Shown: piece by piece, positions 22,535 through 34,073 of the stretch
Layout of the letters: every line of letters starts with the position of its first letter
Numbering within the stretch: the first letter of the stretch is position 1
Origin: Gambelia wislizenii
Lineage: Eukaryota; Chordata; Lepidosauria; Squamata; Crotaphytidae
DNA length: 64,000 bases
Reading direction: 5' to 3'
NCBI GenBank assembly: GCA_030847615.1
Contig: JAUMIR010000001.1
Span: forward strand, 257,179,187-257,243,186
Notes under the pieces: model-generated
The model's input: the letters and a program-made list of their open reading frames with translations, nothing else
Databases searched by the model: none
Told to the model about the DNA's origin: nothing
Program-made: the position numbers and the translations under genes

Positions 22535-22701
22535 TTGTCCGCGAGTAAAAAATGGCGCGGCTGCCTTCAATCATACCCGAAACAGTCATGGACAACACCG
22601 AGAGAGGGACGGGTGGCATCCGAAACAGACCCCCTGCCGCGCAACAGCGTCATAACTGTTCTGGAGTCTTCTTGCACAGTTAGTCCTGTCTGAAAAAGTC
22701 C
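22535..22701. mobile_element. Right half of a foldback MITE
   Basis: Ends ctgtctgaaaaagtcc. Along its length it parallels the right arm of the 34,074 element (gagagggacgg, ggcatccgaaacag, accccctgccgcgc). The left arm is absent, so this is a truncated copy. Confidence 0.7.
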
Positions 22702-22794
22702 TTAGATACTGAGCCCTCTGCTCTTCCACTTTAAATGATAACATGTATTAAGTCACTTAATTCAAAATAGGGAAAGTCAGCTTGGCTGTGTATG

Positions 22795-22826
22795 TGTGCA
22801 TATGTGTGTGTGTGTGTGTGTGTGTA
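22795..22826. repeat. (GT)n microsatellite
   Basis: About 13 GT units at 22,800-22,825 preceded by interrupted repeats. Confidence 0.9.
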
Positions 22827-23094
22827 TGGTGGTGCGGGTGGGTCTTCTGCTTCTTCTGATGTGTGGGGCACCAACTTCTGCCCCAAAATCTGGCATTGAT
22901 GGCATCACTAGGCAGATATATCTGTGAAGGCAGACCAAGTGCCAAACAGCCACACATAGATAACAGTAAGCTACCAGTTTATTTACAGCAGGGATGGGCA
23001 AATAGGGAAAGGCCATTTGCCCTCACTGTCCACCATCAGTTGGTTGACCAAATGAATGAACGCAAAGGGTAGTCACCATTGGCGCCTCTTCATC

Positions 23095-24295
23095 CTGGAG
23101 AAAAGTGGCTAGTGGGGTTCCACAGGGTTCTGTCCTGGGCCCAGTGCTATTCAACATCTTTATCAATGGCTTGGATGAGGGAATAGAGGGCATACTTATC
23201 AAGTTTGCAGATGACACCAAATTGGGTGGGGTAGCTAATACCCCAGAAGACAGGATCAGAATCCAATATGACCTCAACAGATTAGAAAGCTGGGCCAAAA
23301 CAAAATTAATTTCAACAGGGAGAAATGTAGGATACTACACTTGGGCAGTAAAAATGAAATGCACAGATATAGGGTGGGTGACACCTGGCATGATGGCACT
23401 ACCTGCGAAAGGGATCTAGGAGTCTTAGTGGATCACAAACTGAACATGAGTCAGCACTGTGACATGCCGGCTAAAAAAGCCAATATGATTCTAGGCTGCA
23501 TCAATAGGAGTATACTGTCTAGATCAGCCTGATTTCCTATCTCAACCTTTTTACCCTGGTGGAACCCTTGAAACAATTTTCAGATGTCAGGGAACCCTTG
23601 CCTAAAAAATATTGTATCTATAGCTCAAAAAATGTTTATTTTTTTCCCAATCTCAATATCTCACAGAACCCCCTAGCAACCTCTTATGAAACCCTAAGGT
23701 TCCAGGGAACCCTGGTTGAGAAGCACTGGTCTAGATCAAGGGAAGTAACAGTGCCACTCTATTCTGCTTTGGTCAGACTTCACCTGGAATACTGTGCCTA
23801 GTCATGGGTACCACAATTCAGGAAGGATACTGAGAAGCTGGAACGTGTCCAGAGGAGAGTGGCCAAAATGGTGAGAGGTCTGAAAGCCATGCCCTATGAG
23901 GAGTGGCTTAGGGAGCTGGGCATGTTTAGCCTGGAGAAGAGAAGGTTAAGAGGGGACATGATAGCTATGTTTAATTTAAATATCTGAAGGGATGTGATAC
24001 TGAGGATGGAGCAAGCTTGTTTTCTGCTGCTCCAGAGACTAGGACACGGAGCAATGGGTTCAAACTACAGGAAAAGAGATTCCACCTATAAACCAGGAAG
24101 AACATCCTGATAGTAAAAGCTGTTCGGAAGTGAAATACACTGCCTCATCGTGTGGCGCAGTCTCCTTCTTTGGAGGTTTTTAAACAGAGGCTGGATAGCC
24201 ATCTATCGGGAATGATTTGATTGAGTACTCCTGCATGGCAGGGGGTTGGACTGGATGGCCCTTGTGGCCTCTTCCAACTCTGTGATTCTATACTC
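23095..24295 (+). pseudogene. CR1 LINE: reverse transcriptase and C-terminal remnant
   Basis: The frame 23,105-23,419 carries the CR1 reverse transcriptase core: [20 protein letters not shown] then [14 protein letters not shown], where FADD holds the catalytic Asp pair. A frameshift near 23,330 moves the frame, and [18 protein letters not shown] follows. A hAT insertion at 23,525-23,728 breaks the next part. The C-terminal region resumes (RLHLEYCA, then sequence matching GDMIALFKYLKG elsewhere) to about 24,150. The 3' UTR ends in the CR1 terminal motif gtgattcta near 24,288. CR1 is a non-LTR retrotransposon. The copy is 5'-truncated, frameshifted and dead. Confidence 0.95.
23525..23728. mobile_element. 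hAT-type MITE inserted in CR1
   Basis: 204 bp flanked by the perfect 8-bp duplication gtctagat (23,517-23,524 and 23,729-23,736). Ends CAG...CTG; the right end gttgagaagcactg is the inverse of a common hAT-type terminus, and the left terminus has drifted. The uninterrupted CR1 copy at 37,800-37,820 reads gtgtctagatcaaggg, so the empty site is seen directly. Confidence 0.9.
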
Positions 24296-24299
24296 ATGT

Positions 24300-24950
24300 T
24301 CTGATGTGCTAGAAGTAATGTATCCCCATTCCTCGCTGCCATTTTGACCAGATTGGGGGCTTCCCCCCCCCTTTTTTTTTTTTTGCTTTTAGGGGATGGG
24401 GGATATTCAGTGCCACATTTGGGGGTGCTTTGGTTTGCGTTTGTGGTAAAAAACAAACAAACAAAAACCCCTCAAAAATCTGGACCATACAAATTCAGCC
24501 ATGATTCCTTCCCAACAGCAGGTGTGAATGAATGGCACCTTTTGCTTGTTTCCTTTTATATGTATTAGATTTATATCCATAGCATCTGGAGGGCCATACA
24601 ATCCCCAGCACTCCTCTTCATAAAATAGAAATAATATATAAAATGAAGCAAATTTTAAAAAGAAAAGTAAAATAGCCACTGCTAGCAGAAAAAAACATTC
24701 AGTTTAATTGTTTTTAATTGTATTTTGTATTTTGTTTTTGTGAGCTGGGAAGAAAAGTGGCATATAAATTAAATAAATAAGGGGGGCTCATAAATAAAAT
24801 GTCCCTTGCCTTGCCTGTTAGAATAGCCACATAGACCACAGTGCAAAAAGAGGAAATTGCCCCCGCCAAGAAATGAGGAAAGAGATTTGCATACACTTTG
24901 CATATGCTAAATTATGGAGCAATCATTGCAATTTAAACAGATAGGCAGCA
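24300..24950. other. No gene; L2-like tail fragment and simple sequence
   Basis: A T-run at 24,368-24,385. At 24,705-24,780 a LINE-like tail (gtgagctgggaagaaaagtggcatata, described by its position 24,739-24,766) ends in aaataaataa. Otherwise nothing recognised. Confidence 0.4.
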
Positions 24951-25519
24951 TCTCTATCAGATGAGCCCCTTAAAGCGTTCTTTTGCTGGCATTAAAAAAA
25001 CCAATTTTTATGCCAGCAAAATAACGCCCCCCAAACACACTTACCTTGCTTTCCCAGCAAAGGCTTCCTGGCAATGAAAGAGGAACTGAATAGAGCTCTG
25101 TTCACTTCCTCCTTTGAAATCCCGTGGATTCTCACGAGACTTCATCATACAGGAAATTAAAAATAAAAAACAAAAATAACACTAAAAAAAATTAAACAAA
25201 GTACAGGAACACACTTTAAAAGTCCCAAGTAACCCAGGGAGGGTCATTAAAAGTGTATCACTTACCTGGATATTGTGATCTCACCTGGAAGTGTTTGCAC
25301 CGGACTGGCCATTGACAGGGTAAGTACAATGGGGAAAATATGTGAGGTTTCAAATGCCAGCAGTGTCAGCACAAAAGTTTGACGGCTTCAGCTGTCAGTT
25401 AAAAAGTACGGGTTTGGCGGGGACATAAATGCGAAAGGGCAACGTCGTGTGGTATGCGCACCCTTTTGTGTTTAAGTGACATCATTATGACACCATATTT
25501 TGTGTGTCTGATAAAGTCC
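24951..25519. mobile_element. 570-bp MITE, TTATCAGA family, reverse orientation
   Basis: Right end gtgtctgataaagtcc is intact; the left end (tctctatcagatgagccc) is partly eroded. Interior landmarks shared with 28,694, 32,140, 48,096, 49,386 and 63,163 are: a Met-less A/T segment with tttatgccagcaaaa, the block ctctgttcacttcctcc, and agtaacccagggagggtca. Further shared landmarks are cacctggaagtgttt and ggcggggacataaatgc. No transposase. The 3-bp duplications on its relatives suggest a PIF/Harbinger-like mobiliser (inference). Confidence 0.8.
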
Positions 25520-26387
25520 TATGTGGCCACGGGGCCTGTGTGCCCACTGCTGCCCAGTTGGTTGTCTAGGTGCTCATGGTGGATGGGTGACTTCAAAGGA
25601 TCCTGCAACTTCAAGGGCTACTGTCTCTGAAAGGGATTTGCACTGGGTAGCCCTTCAAATAGAGGACTCCTTCCAAGAAAGAGCTGTCCCATGACAGCCC
25701 TTTAAAGAGACTTTAATACTTCTCTGTGATGAAGGGCACATGGTCACCCTATCAACTACTATTGGACGACCACTTCAGGGGAGTGAAGCAACCATCAGAA
25801 GGGCCTTCTCATGCAAACCCACCCAATGGAGAGAAGGGCTTTTTACAAGGAGAATTCTCAAAGCACATGCCACATCTCCATGTTTATCTTTCTTTCTCAC
25901 TGAAATGTTGTGGGTTTTTTCAAAAAAATAAGAGTGGCAAGCTACAAAATGGTGGGGGGTCACTGTAGATCCCACTACCTGTTCAACTAGATGAACACCA
26001 TTTATCTCTAAGACTTATTTTCAGTGTTAGCACTCAGCACTGTAATATATAAGTATATTCATGTGAGGACTTGTAACTCTGAGCACCTGTGCGATTAAAC
26101 ACAGAAGCCTTGCTACTCTGTTTCTCTTCCCCCAGCATGACTTGAGCGAGGGGGATCAGTAGGCAACCAGATATTAGTTTTGGCAAGAGGCAGGTGCCAC
26201 CCCCCGGGTATACCATGGCTGTGCTGGCTCTCCTGTCATTTGTAAAGGAATTGTGTGTAAGGTTTGCCTGGCTCTTACCAGCAATTTTCCAGAGGTGCTT
26301 GTTGGAAAATGCTTCCCAACCAAGGTCATCATTTGGTGGCAGCACATCCTCTTTAACTCCCTATTAGAGCAATGGGCTTGGACAGCA
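25520..26387. other. No gene; possible L2-like segment
   Basis: 25,735-25,990 resembles an L2-like 3' UTR block (atcagaagggccttctcatg) related to 38,480-38,520. The rest is unrecognised. Frames 25,726-25,968 and 26,034-26,345 show no domain. Confidence 0.35.
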
Positions 26388-26691
26388 GGGGGCTTACTGC
26401 ACTCTGAACAAAAGCAGGAGTGCAGCGGGAAGGTTCTGTCTTCCATGTTGCCATACTGCATGATGTCATTGTTCTTCTGGTGTTCTTTCATTCCAGTCCT
26501 GTGGGAGACTGAGGTAAAACCTGTGTCTTTTTGCTAACATTTTTTTTTCTGGTTAGCAAGAAGACGCGGTTTTACCTCGGTCTCCCACAGAACTGGAATG
26601 AAAGAACACCAACGTCATGGAGTAAGGCAGCACGGAAGATGGAACCTTCCTACTGCACTGCTGTTTTTCTTCAGAGTGCAGTAAGCCCCTA
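26388..26691. mobile_element. Foldback MITE, GGGGCTTACTGC ends
   Basis: About 304 bp. The left end ggggcttactgcactctga is mirrored at the right (tcagagtgcagtaagcccc). The inner arms pair around the T-run at 26,541-26,550 (ggagactgaggtaaaacc against ggttttacctcggtctcc). Arms are about 145 bp with scattered mismatches. Confidence 0.85.
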
Positions 26692-26719
26692 AGGGTTTCC
26701 TTCATGTTTCTACCTTATA

Positions 26720-26910
26720 CAGTAGGTCCTGGGGATCCCAACATCCGTGGATGCTTAAGTCCCATTAGATACAATGGCATATTAAAATGGCATCCCTGAT
26801 ATAAAATGGCAAAATCAAAGTTTGCATTTTTGGATTTTTAAAAAAATATTTTCAAGCTGTGGATGATGGAATCCATGGATGCAGAATCCGTGGATACGGC
26901 AGGTCGACTG
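26720..26910. mobile_element. Tigger-like MITE
   Basis: 191 bp with exact TA flanks. Left end CAGTAGGTCCTGGGGATCC, right end ggatacggcaggtcgactg. Interior ctgatataaaatggcaaaat is typical of the class. Confidence 0.85.
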
Positions 26911-27253
26911 TAGTGTACTTTCCCCATTTGTTCAGTCACCCATTGTGGGGATGTATCTAAGCAACCACACCATGTGACCAGGGAACCTTCCATGTTTGTT
27001 TGCAAGCACACTGAAGACTCCTCCCTCCCTTCCTCTTCAAGAACCTTTCATGTAATTAGCCAGGGCTTAGGTACCCCATGTATATATGTTTGAATTTACC
27101 TTTCAATGTAATTAGTAAAGTTTTTAGCTATGAAATTTGCATACTGCCTGTTTCTTACTTTGCTAAAACTAGCCTCAGAGAAACCCAAGGGTTTCAGTGC
27201 TTCCACTTGTGAACTCTGCTAAAGGGGGATGAGCCTTAATTGAACCAGTCTTT

Positions 27254-27562
27254 GGAGATTATCAGACGCAGCAAAAAACACAACAGGAGCACATGAGGAT
27301 GATATTACTGTCCTGCGAACAGGTCCTGGTTTCAGGCCACATCATCATCCTCGCATGCTGACTCTGTGCTGCAGCCGCAAGTAAGGGATCACTTTTCATT
27401 GATGGGACCTCCCCATCAATTGAAAGCAACACCTTATTCGTGGCTGCAGCACAGACTCAGCACACAAAGATGATGACGACGTCTGAAACCGGGACCCATT
27501 TGCAGGATAGTAACGTCCTTGCATGCTCTTGTTGGTCTTTTTGGCCGGGTCTGATAATCTCC
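27254..27562. mobile_element. Foldback MITE with inverted flanks
   Basis: 309 bp, ends GGAGATTATCAGAC in perfect inverted pair. Arms of about 150 bp pair with roughly 80 percent identity by eye (gtgctgcagccgcaag against its inverse near 27,440). Same family as 54,419. Unusually, the flanks are inverted, not duplicated: at least 20 bp on each side (27,238-27,253 and 27,563-27,580) continue the palindrome. Confidence 0.85.
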
Positions 27563-28693
27563 AAAGACTGGTTCAATTAAGACTCTCCTTTATCTTTCCC
27601 AGAAAAGGGGCTAACACCCTGGGAATCTACTTCTAATCCAGCAGTGCCAATATAGTTTCAAATTCTGGGAGGCTTTCCTAGGGAGCTGTTTACCCTGCTT
27701 TGCCACCACTCCACTCCTACCTTCTCTTCACCATCCATGCAAACCCACTATGCTGATAGATTAAGCAGGAATAATGAGAGAGTAAGAGGAATGGGGGAGT
27801 AGCAGGTAGAGTGATACTTAAATGTATTACGTTACATTTATCACATTATATGTATGACTACTAACTGTGAACGCACAGGTCAAGCCAGCAGAAAGTAAAG
27901 CTTTACCAGGGCATTTATGTGGATGATGGAAGCAGCCAGCTTGGTGTAAGTTTTCCCTTTTTTAACCTTACAAGAGTATCCTGAGTATTTCTCTCCTGTT
28001 TCCTACCACAAGCTCATACTGCAGCAGCTACACTGCACTCTGCTTCATATACGCTGCACTCTGCTTCATATGGATACCAGGTATTTTCACACTTGGGGGA
28101 GGGGGGCAGTTTAAGTGCTGGTAACTTCCCAGTGTGCCCCAGTGACCAATTAGTGGTTGTTTCTGGCTGGAAGGACAGTTGTGCCTGGGTGCTAACTGGT
28201 CTGTAAGCAGGCCCACTTGTGATATGGGCAAACAGGGAACTGCTTGCGTACGGGAGTAATAGATGCCTCCTAAAGCAAGCTTGTAAAAAGCACAGCCACT
28301 GGCATAACAGAAGTTACTTTAACATACTACTCTGCCAAGGTTTTGGCACAATTCTCTGACAATGGATCCATATAGTAACCAGAGGGCACCATCTATGAAG
28401 CACGGTATCAGCAGTTTACCTTCAGAGGACCAAACAAAGCTTGGACGGGGTGGGGTGGGGGCAAAAGAACCCCAGTAAGGACTGAGCATGTTCACTGTGG
28501 AGATGGAATGCAAATGAGCTGAATTTGGGAGGGGGAAGGAATGGAAATGGAATGAAGTATGCTGGAAAGGGGTAAGGCTGACTGGCTGGAGTTCTGAACA
28601 GGAGTGCTCCAAATGATGGCATTTGGTTACAGGATCTACCTGATTGTATATAGCTGTGAAAGCAGGGACATTCTACCTCCCGGTGATGGCCTA
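27563..28693. other. No gene recognised
   Basis: Single-copy-looking. Contains a local duplication tacgctgcactctgcttcata-like at 28,035-28,070 and a G-rich run at 28,445-28,465. Confidence 0.4.
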
Positions 28694-29247
28694 ATAGATT
28701 ATCAAACGCGGCTAATGTGGTGCCAGAATAACCACAGCGGAACACAAAAGGATGCCAATATCACATGATGTTGTCATTTTGCCTCCTGCTGTTTTATTCT
28801 GGCGTTTCTTTTTACTGATGGGCTGAAGCTATAAATGGATCACCTGTCCCATTTTTGTGCCCGCATTGCTGGTGTCTGAAACCTCACACCATTTTTGACT
28901 CGTGATTCCAGTGTCAATGGGCGGTCCTGCCAGAAGACTTCCAAGTGGGACCGCGAGAACCAGTTAGGCTACCCTCTTTTTTGTACCCTCCCCGGGTTAC
29001 TTGTTATTTTCTTAGTGTGTTTATGTGCTTGTGTAAACTTTTTTTGGTGTGTTTTTCTTTTTCTTTTTGAATTTCCCACACTCACGTCTTCTCACGAGAA
29101 CAGGCAGGATTTTGATCCAGGAAGTGAACAGAGGTCCGTTAGAGCTCCATTCATGCCTGGGCTGGCTTTGGATGGAAGAGAAGGTAAGTGTGATGGGACA
29201 GGATTGTGGGACAGGAATGTTTTTTGCTTTCCTGTCTGATAATCTCC
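28694..29247. mobile_element. 570-bp MITE, TTATCAGA family
   Basis: 554 bp flanked by CTA on both sides (28,691-28,693 and 29,248-29,250). Left end atagattatcaaacgc, right end gtctgataatctcc. It carries the family landmarks in forward orientation: ccctccccgggttacttgtt near 28,987, cttctcacgagaacaggcag near 29,087 and gatccaggaagtgaaca near 29,113. The 114-residue frame at 28,895-29,239 reads across these noncoding blocks and is not conserved in the sisters. Confidence 0.9.
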
Positions 29248-29250
29248 CTA

Positions 29251-30189
29251 GTACTGGCTGTTCTACTTGAGTGGCTGCTCACCATTGCAGTGCAGTGTGC
29301 TGTGTGCCACGAGGCATGGTGAAACTGCTAGGCAGCCAGAATTCAGGCCAGGCAACTGAATGTGACTTGGCTATTAATTCAATTGGAATTTCTGGCTGCT
29401 TCTGAGCTGTCAAAAACAAGTATCTGTAAACAGATAGATAAATGTGCTCCTAAGCCATTTTGACATAGGATTATTCACTTTTGACATGTTATGAACATTA
29501 AAGGAAATTTAGTGTCCATCTGGACAGTTGGCTTTTGCCAAATGCCACTGCTACCAGCTGCAAAATGTACACGCACAGAGCCACCCAGCTGCCACCTGCT
29601 CAGCCTGTGCCAAGCAAAGAGCAGTCTGCCAACATTCTCTCTCAGTTAGTACTCAAGTCAGCACGAGGAGAGCTGTTAGGCAAAAAAGGATTTGGCAAGA
29701 GTGCGGATTCTCAAATGGTATTCTTCTTATTGCAGATACACACACATATACACACACAAACACACACTTGCATTCTGATCTGTTCCACTTAGTGGAGGAT
29801 GGAGGTGGCCAGAGGTGGGAGGAGAGCTTGGAGATTGGTATGTTTCCATGGCTTGCAGCAGTAATTGATGGGATACTAGAGGACAGTGGACAGGGAGGGA
29901 ACACTTTGGATTGTGAGCATTTCCAGGAGCATCGTAGGATCTTATTTAGAATGGTTTCCATTAGCCGCTTAACTATATTGAGATCACTATGGGGGACGGT
30001 AGAAAATTGACTGTGGGTTTATGTACCAGATAGCATGCGGGTTTATTTTTGATTATCTTCTTTTTAAAAGGTGTACTGTTCTTGATCTTCTCTCTGCTGG
30101 TACCATCCAACTAGAATTGCTCTCTCAGGCTTAAGTAGTATTCTTATTGGCGAAGCAAGGGAACAATTTTTTCTTCTCAATGACAAATT
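29251..30189. other. No gene; (CA)n microsatellite
   Basis: A CA-rich microsatellite occupies 29,738-29,768. The 160-residue frame at 29,528-30,010 spans that repeat and has no recognisable domain or splice context, so I do not call it. Confidence 0.4.
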
Positions 30190-30192
30190 TTA

Positions 30193-30838
30193 GGGGTTGT
30201 CTAAATGGCAAAAATACTCCTCACAGAATGTGAGGAGAATACGATCTGTCTCAATGGGATTCTGCATCATTTTGACATATTGGGAAGGAGGGGGGTCAAA
30301 TCCACCATATACCGCGTGCAAAAAGCCTTCACAGCTTTTCCCAAAGTTTAAAAAAAAAAACAGTGGGGTTTTTTTTGCAATTTCCTGCTCATTGGGACAA
30401 GCAATTCAATTTGATTAGCTTTTGCTGTATGAGCAGACCTTGAAAGCTGATTGGTCAGACATGCGTGGGGGGCAGAGCTCGCTAACAGAGCAAGTGCCCG
30501 GAGTCGCCATTTTGGATTTTCACCTTAGTGAGTGAGCACTAATGTTATAAAACAAGTTTTTTTTTAGTTTGCTTTTCTGTTAAAGCAAAAGGCTGCTCTT
30601 TTGCACCTTGGATATGTGTATTTTTTTTAAAAAAAAAAGACTGTCCAATGGCGGCAAATTGAGGTAAGTAAAAATGTGAATAATTCACTCGAGTACGCCA
30701 TCTTGATTCACAGGCATGCCTGCTTGTGCAGCAAATGCCTGAGATCTGCCAAAAAACCTGTTAAGACAAATAGCAGTTGCTGTGAATTGCCATTACTGCA
30801 GAGCAATCTACATATTTTTGCCTCATACAGATAAGCCC
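30193..30838. mobile_element. MITE, GGGGTTGTCTA family, copy 3
   Basis: 646 bp flanked by TTA on both sides (30,190-30,192 and 30,839-30,841). Left end GGGGTTGTCTAAATGGC, right end catacagataagccc. Shares with the other copies aaaatactcctcacaga, the gtcagacatgcg segment near 30,456, and gtgaataattcactcga near 30,676. Confidence 0.9.
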
Positions 30839-30841
30839 TTA

Positions 30842-31783
30842 GATTTCAAACTCCCCCAGACTAAAACTGTTTCCTTTATTCCCCTTTTTGTTTTGTTATT
30901 ACCATGTGAAACATGCTAGCAGCAACCATGGCCATGTGAGTTGCTCTTGAGGATGGAATTAAGGATCTGTGGCTTCTCTTTCATATGTAGACGGGGGGGG
31001 GGAGATCTGGTACAAATTACAGGGGCCCAGGGTCTGGAGGAAAGCCTGGGACCTGGCTATGTTGCTCACCCCCCCACACTTTCTTAGTACTGTAGTATCA
31101 TTATCTGTCAATTGCTTTTGACATCTATTGCAAAATCAGTGAATTTCCAAGAAACAAATGATATACAAATTCTGTATTACAGAATACTAAAGATTTTTAG
31201 TTGCTTCAAGAGTCAGCAGGGCTGGTGCCCAATGTTGGAAAGAAAGACATGGCTGAGCAAAATCAGTAATGCCAGTGAGTGGGAAGAAGGGAAGGAGAGG
31301 GGCAGGTGGGTGGGTGGGTGGCATTGGAAGAAGCCATAGATAAAACACAAGACCTTCAATGACAATAACCCAAGGGAAATCCACCCACAGTGGCCTCAGT
31401 TGCCCAGAGGGTGGTGGTGGTCATGGCGGCCTCCACCTCCATGACCTAGGTCTAGTTCTCCCCCCCCCTTTTTTTTTGCCTCCTCCTCTGCCTCTGAGAG
31501 CAGTTTCAAAACATCTCCTGCCTTGCCCGAATTGGCCACTGAGGGACACATGATATGAGAGGGATGGGCGCAGGGTGTAGGTCAAAGAGTGAAGTCAAGT
31601 AGGTAGTGGTGGTGATGGGGTGCTGGTTGTGGACAGGAGCAACAGTGTGCTCTCCACTCCCCACAAGGATCTTGAGGGAACAAATGAACTTCTTTGGCCT
31701 GGAAAAAAATCACGAGGGCCTAAATCTGCTTTTGGCAGCCCTGAGCATTTTATCGTACATTCTATCTCCCCCTTCTCCGTCAT
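30842..31783. other. No gene recognised
   Basis: Short homopolymer runs (C8 and T9 near 31,460) and a GGGT run near 31,305. Frames here are featureless. Confidence 0.4.
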
Positions 31784-31992
31784 TATTTCTACCCCACCCC
31801 TTGCCCCAAGGAGCTCAAGGCAGTATACATAGTCTTCCTCTCTGTTTGTATCCTTAGAGTTGTTCTGTAAGGTGGTGGGTGACCCAAGGGCATCAGGTCT
31901 GTTTGATGGGCGAATAGGCTTTTGAAGTGACTCAGATTCTTTGCCCTCCCCGGTCCTGGTCCAGTACTCTGACCACTGCACCCCACTAGCTC
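31784..31992 (-). repeat. Old tRNA-type SINE with L2/MIR-like tail
   Basis: On the minus strand, the head region (near 31,960-31,990, with cagtggtcagagtactgg) leads to a tail containing gtatactgccttgagctcct. This is the common arrangement of core-SINE or L2-tailed SINEs. Diverged. Confidence 0.5.
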
Positions 31993-32231
31993 TCCTCTGT
32001 TCCTGATGTCTCATCTGAGTCTTCCTTATCCCCTGATGCAGATGACCAAACTACTGTGCTGTGCCAAAGCTAAATTTTGGGAAGGTTTGTTTGAGGATAT
32101 AAATTCTGCTAAGACTCCTAAGTATTGGAGTAGGACTACGGACATTATCAGATGAGCCCCTTAAAAGTGCTCTTTTGCGGGTATAAAAAAAATAATTTTT
32201 ATGCCAGCAAAAGAACGCCCCCTCACTGCAC

Positions 32232-33175
32232 TGTTACCCAAAGAGCTCTTGGAAATTCCAAGAATATATCAAGTTTCTAATACGTTGGGGAAATTAGCAG
32301 CAACTCGACCTTAGCAATGCGAAAGGGGGCAACAGAGAGGGGATCTTTGCACCAACTATACCCCTACTAACTCTGAACAGACACACACGAACACAAAATG
32401 AAAAAATTAACAATGATATTTATTAAAGACTTAAAAATAATAACACCAAGCACACATACATTCATACAAAAAGCATTCACACAAGACCACTAGGAATGGA
32501 AGAAGAGAGGTTGCCAGAGGGATAGATAGGGAGATTGCTGGGGTGATACGACAGCTGTCTTGTACTCTGGAGTCGTCAAACAGACTGGCAGTGGTGATGG
32601 ATGAATCTGGAGTGGCTAACACAGAGAGAGACGTAGTGTCCCCAAACAAAGGTTCTGTGTGCAATGAGGCATGATTTGTGGCTGGTATTTATACCAAAAA
32701 AATGCCCTGAGGTGAGAAAGTTTCATGGGTTGAAGCAATAGATTCCAAAGATTGCACAATGAGTTTCAGGAAAACTCCTGGTCTTGACAGTAGGTGTCCG
32801 AAGATGCTAATGTGTCTGTAACTGCTTTAAATGTCTGATGATTGGATTCACAAAGCTTGAGCTGCCTGTTTTGATGGTTAGGTGATCTGGGAAGGGAAGC
32901 TTGAAATCTTCAAACAAAGGAATCTACTTAATGGAATCAATTGTCTGTCACTTGGGTATGTGATGGAGGCAATGTCCTTTTGACCTTATATTTCCTCATA
33001 CTTTAGAATTTGTCAGTAGTTCCTCCTTTGGGTGATGCATGACTTTCAGCACGCCTATTGGGATCCATACAGTGAGTCTCTGACTTCCCAGTGGAAGACC
33101 ACATTAATAAACCAAATTATTAATAATCCAATTTTGGGGGTTTCTGGAGGTGGGGGATCATTAGGGGCGCTAATA
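32232..33175 (-). mobile_element. Solo LTR, antisense
   Basis: 944 bp flanked by GCAC (32,228-32,231 and 33,176-33,179), inside a MITE. Read on the minus strand it has a TATA box (ggtataaatacc, about 32,685-32,696). An AATAAA lies about 270 bp downstream (near 32,420), and the end is ...gggtaaca. The start reads tattagcgcc; a single G-to-A change from TGTTAG would explain the lost TG. The internal region is absent, so this is a recombined solo LTR. Whether it is an endogenous retrovirus or a Gypsy-type LTR cannot be told. The 77-residue reverse frame inside is not a gene. Confidence 0.8.
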
Positions 33176-33309
33176 GCACTTACCTCTAATCCCAGCAAAG
33201 GCTTCCCCAGAAATGAGGAAGAGGAAGTGAACCGAGCTCCATTCACTTCCTCGTGCAAAATCCCGCCTATTCTCATGAGAATACATAGTGCAGGAATTTT
33301 TAAAATTAT

Positions 33310-33590
33310 TTTTATTTATTTATGTAGTTATTTATACCCCGCTCTTCAGCCACAAGGCTATCAGAGCGGCTTGCAAATTGTTTTAAGCAATAGCTATTTA
33401 CACATCTATACTGCATTAAACAGTTTCCAATGTGTGTTAGCTAATTGCCCCCACAAGCCAGGTATTCAATTTACCGACCTACGAAAGGATGGAAGGCTGA
33501 GTGAACCTTGGAGCCCTTGGGTTCGAACTTGCAACGTGGTGGCTTGCAGTACTGGCATTTAACCACTGCGCCACCAGGGCTCCAATTATT
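33310..33590 (-). repeat. tRNA-derived SINE (GGAGCCC-head family), copy 2
   Basis: Minus-strand head ggagccctggtggcgcagtg at 33,565-33,584 and B-box-like gttcgaaccc. The tail runs to ttatttatacccc near 33,330. The A-rich tract in front (33,600-33,616) belongs to the host MITE. Confidence 0.85.
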
Positions 33591-34073
33591 TTTTAATTCA
33601 AAAAAAAAAAAAAAACCACTTAAAAAAGTTATACCAAGCACCTATACACACTTTAAAACTTCCAAGTAACCCAGGGAGGGTCATAAAAACTGCATCGCTT
33701 TCCTGGCAGTTGCAATCTCACCTGGAAGTGTTCGCCATTGACGCTGCATTGACATGAGTATATTGGTGTGAGGTTTCACACGCCGGCAATGCCAGCACAG
33801 AAGTGCCACAGGGGATCTATTGATGTCTTCAGCCATCAATAAAAAACTACAGGTTTTGGCGGGGACGTAATCACAAAAGGGCAACATCTGATATGCGTGC
33901 TTTTTCATGGTTATGTGGCATTGTTATGATGCCGTATTTAGTGTGTCTGATAAAGTCCTGAAAAGAAGCATGCCCAAATTCTCACTCAGTTATGGAATTC
34001 ATGGTGTGTGTGTTGGTGGGTGGGGGGAGACCTTCAGAATGCTGAAAGTTAATTTTTACAGTAATTAGTTATA

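Larger units (their letters stand above)
32140..33958. mobile_element. 570-bp MITE, TTATCAGA family, split by an LTR and a SINE
   Basis: Left end GGACATTATCAGATGAG, right end gtgtctgataaagtcc. The family interior (tttatgccagcaaaagaacg, gagctccattcacttcctcg, agtaacccagggagggtca) is present but interrupted twice. A solo LTR sits at 32,232-33,175 and a tRNA SINE at 33,310-33,590. The MITE is therefore older than both. Confidence 0.85.

Noticed and set aside
22795..22960. Histidine/threonine-rich reverse frame
   Set aside because: Produced by translating a (GT)n microsatellite.
29528..30010. 160-codon frame upstream of 30 kb
   Set aside because: It spans a (CA)n microsatellite, has no recognisable domain and no supporting splice or promoter context.
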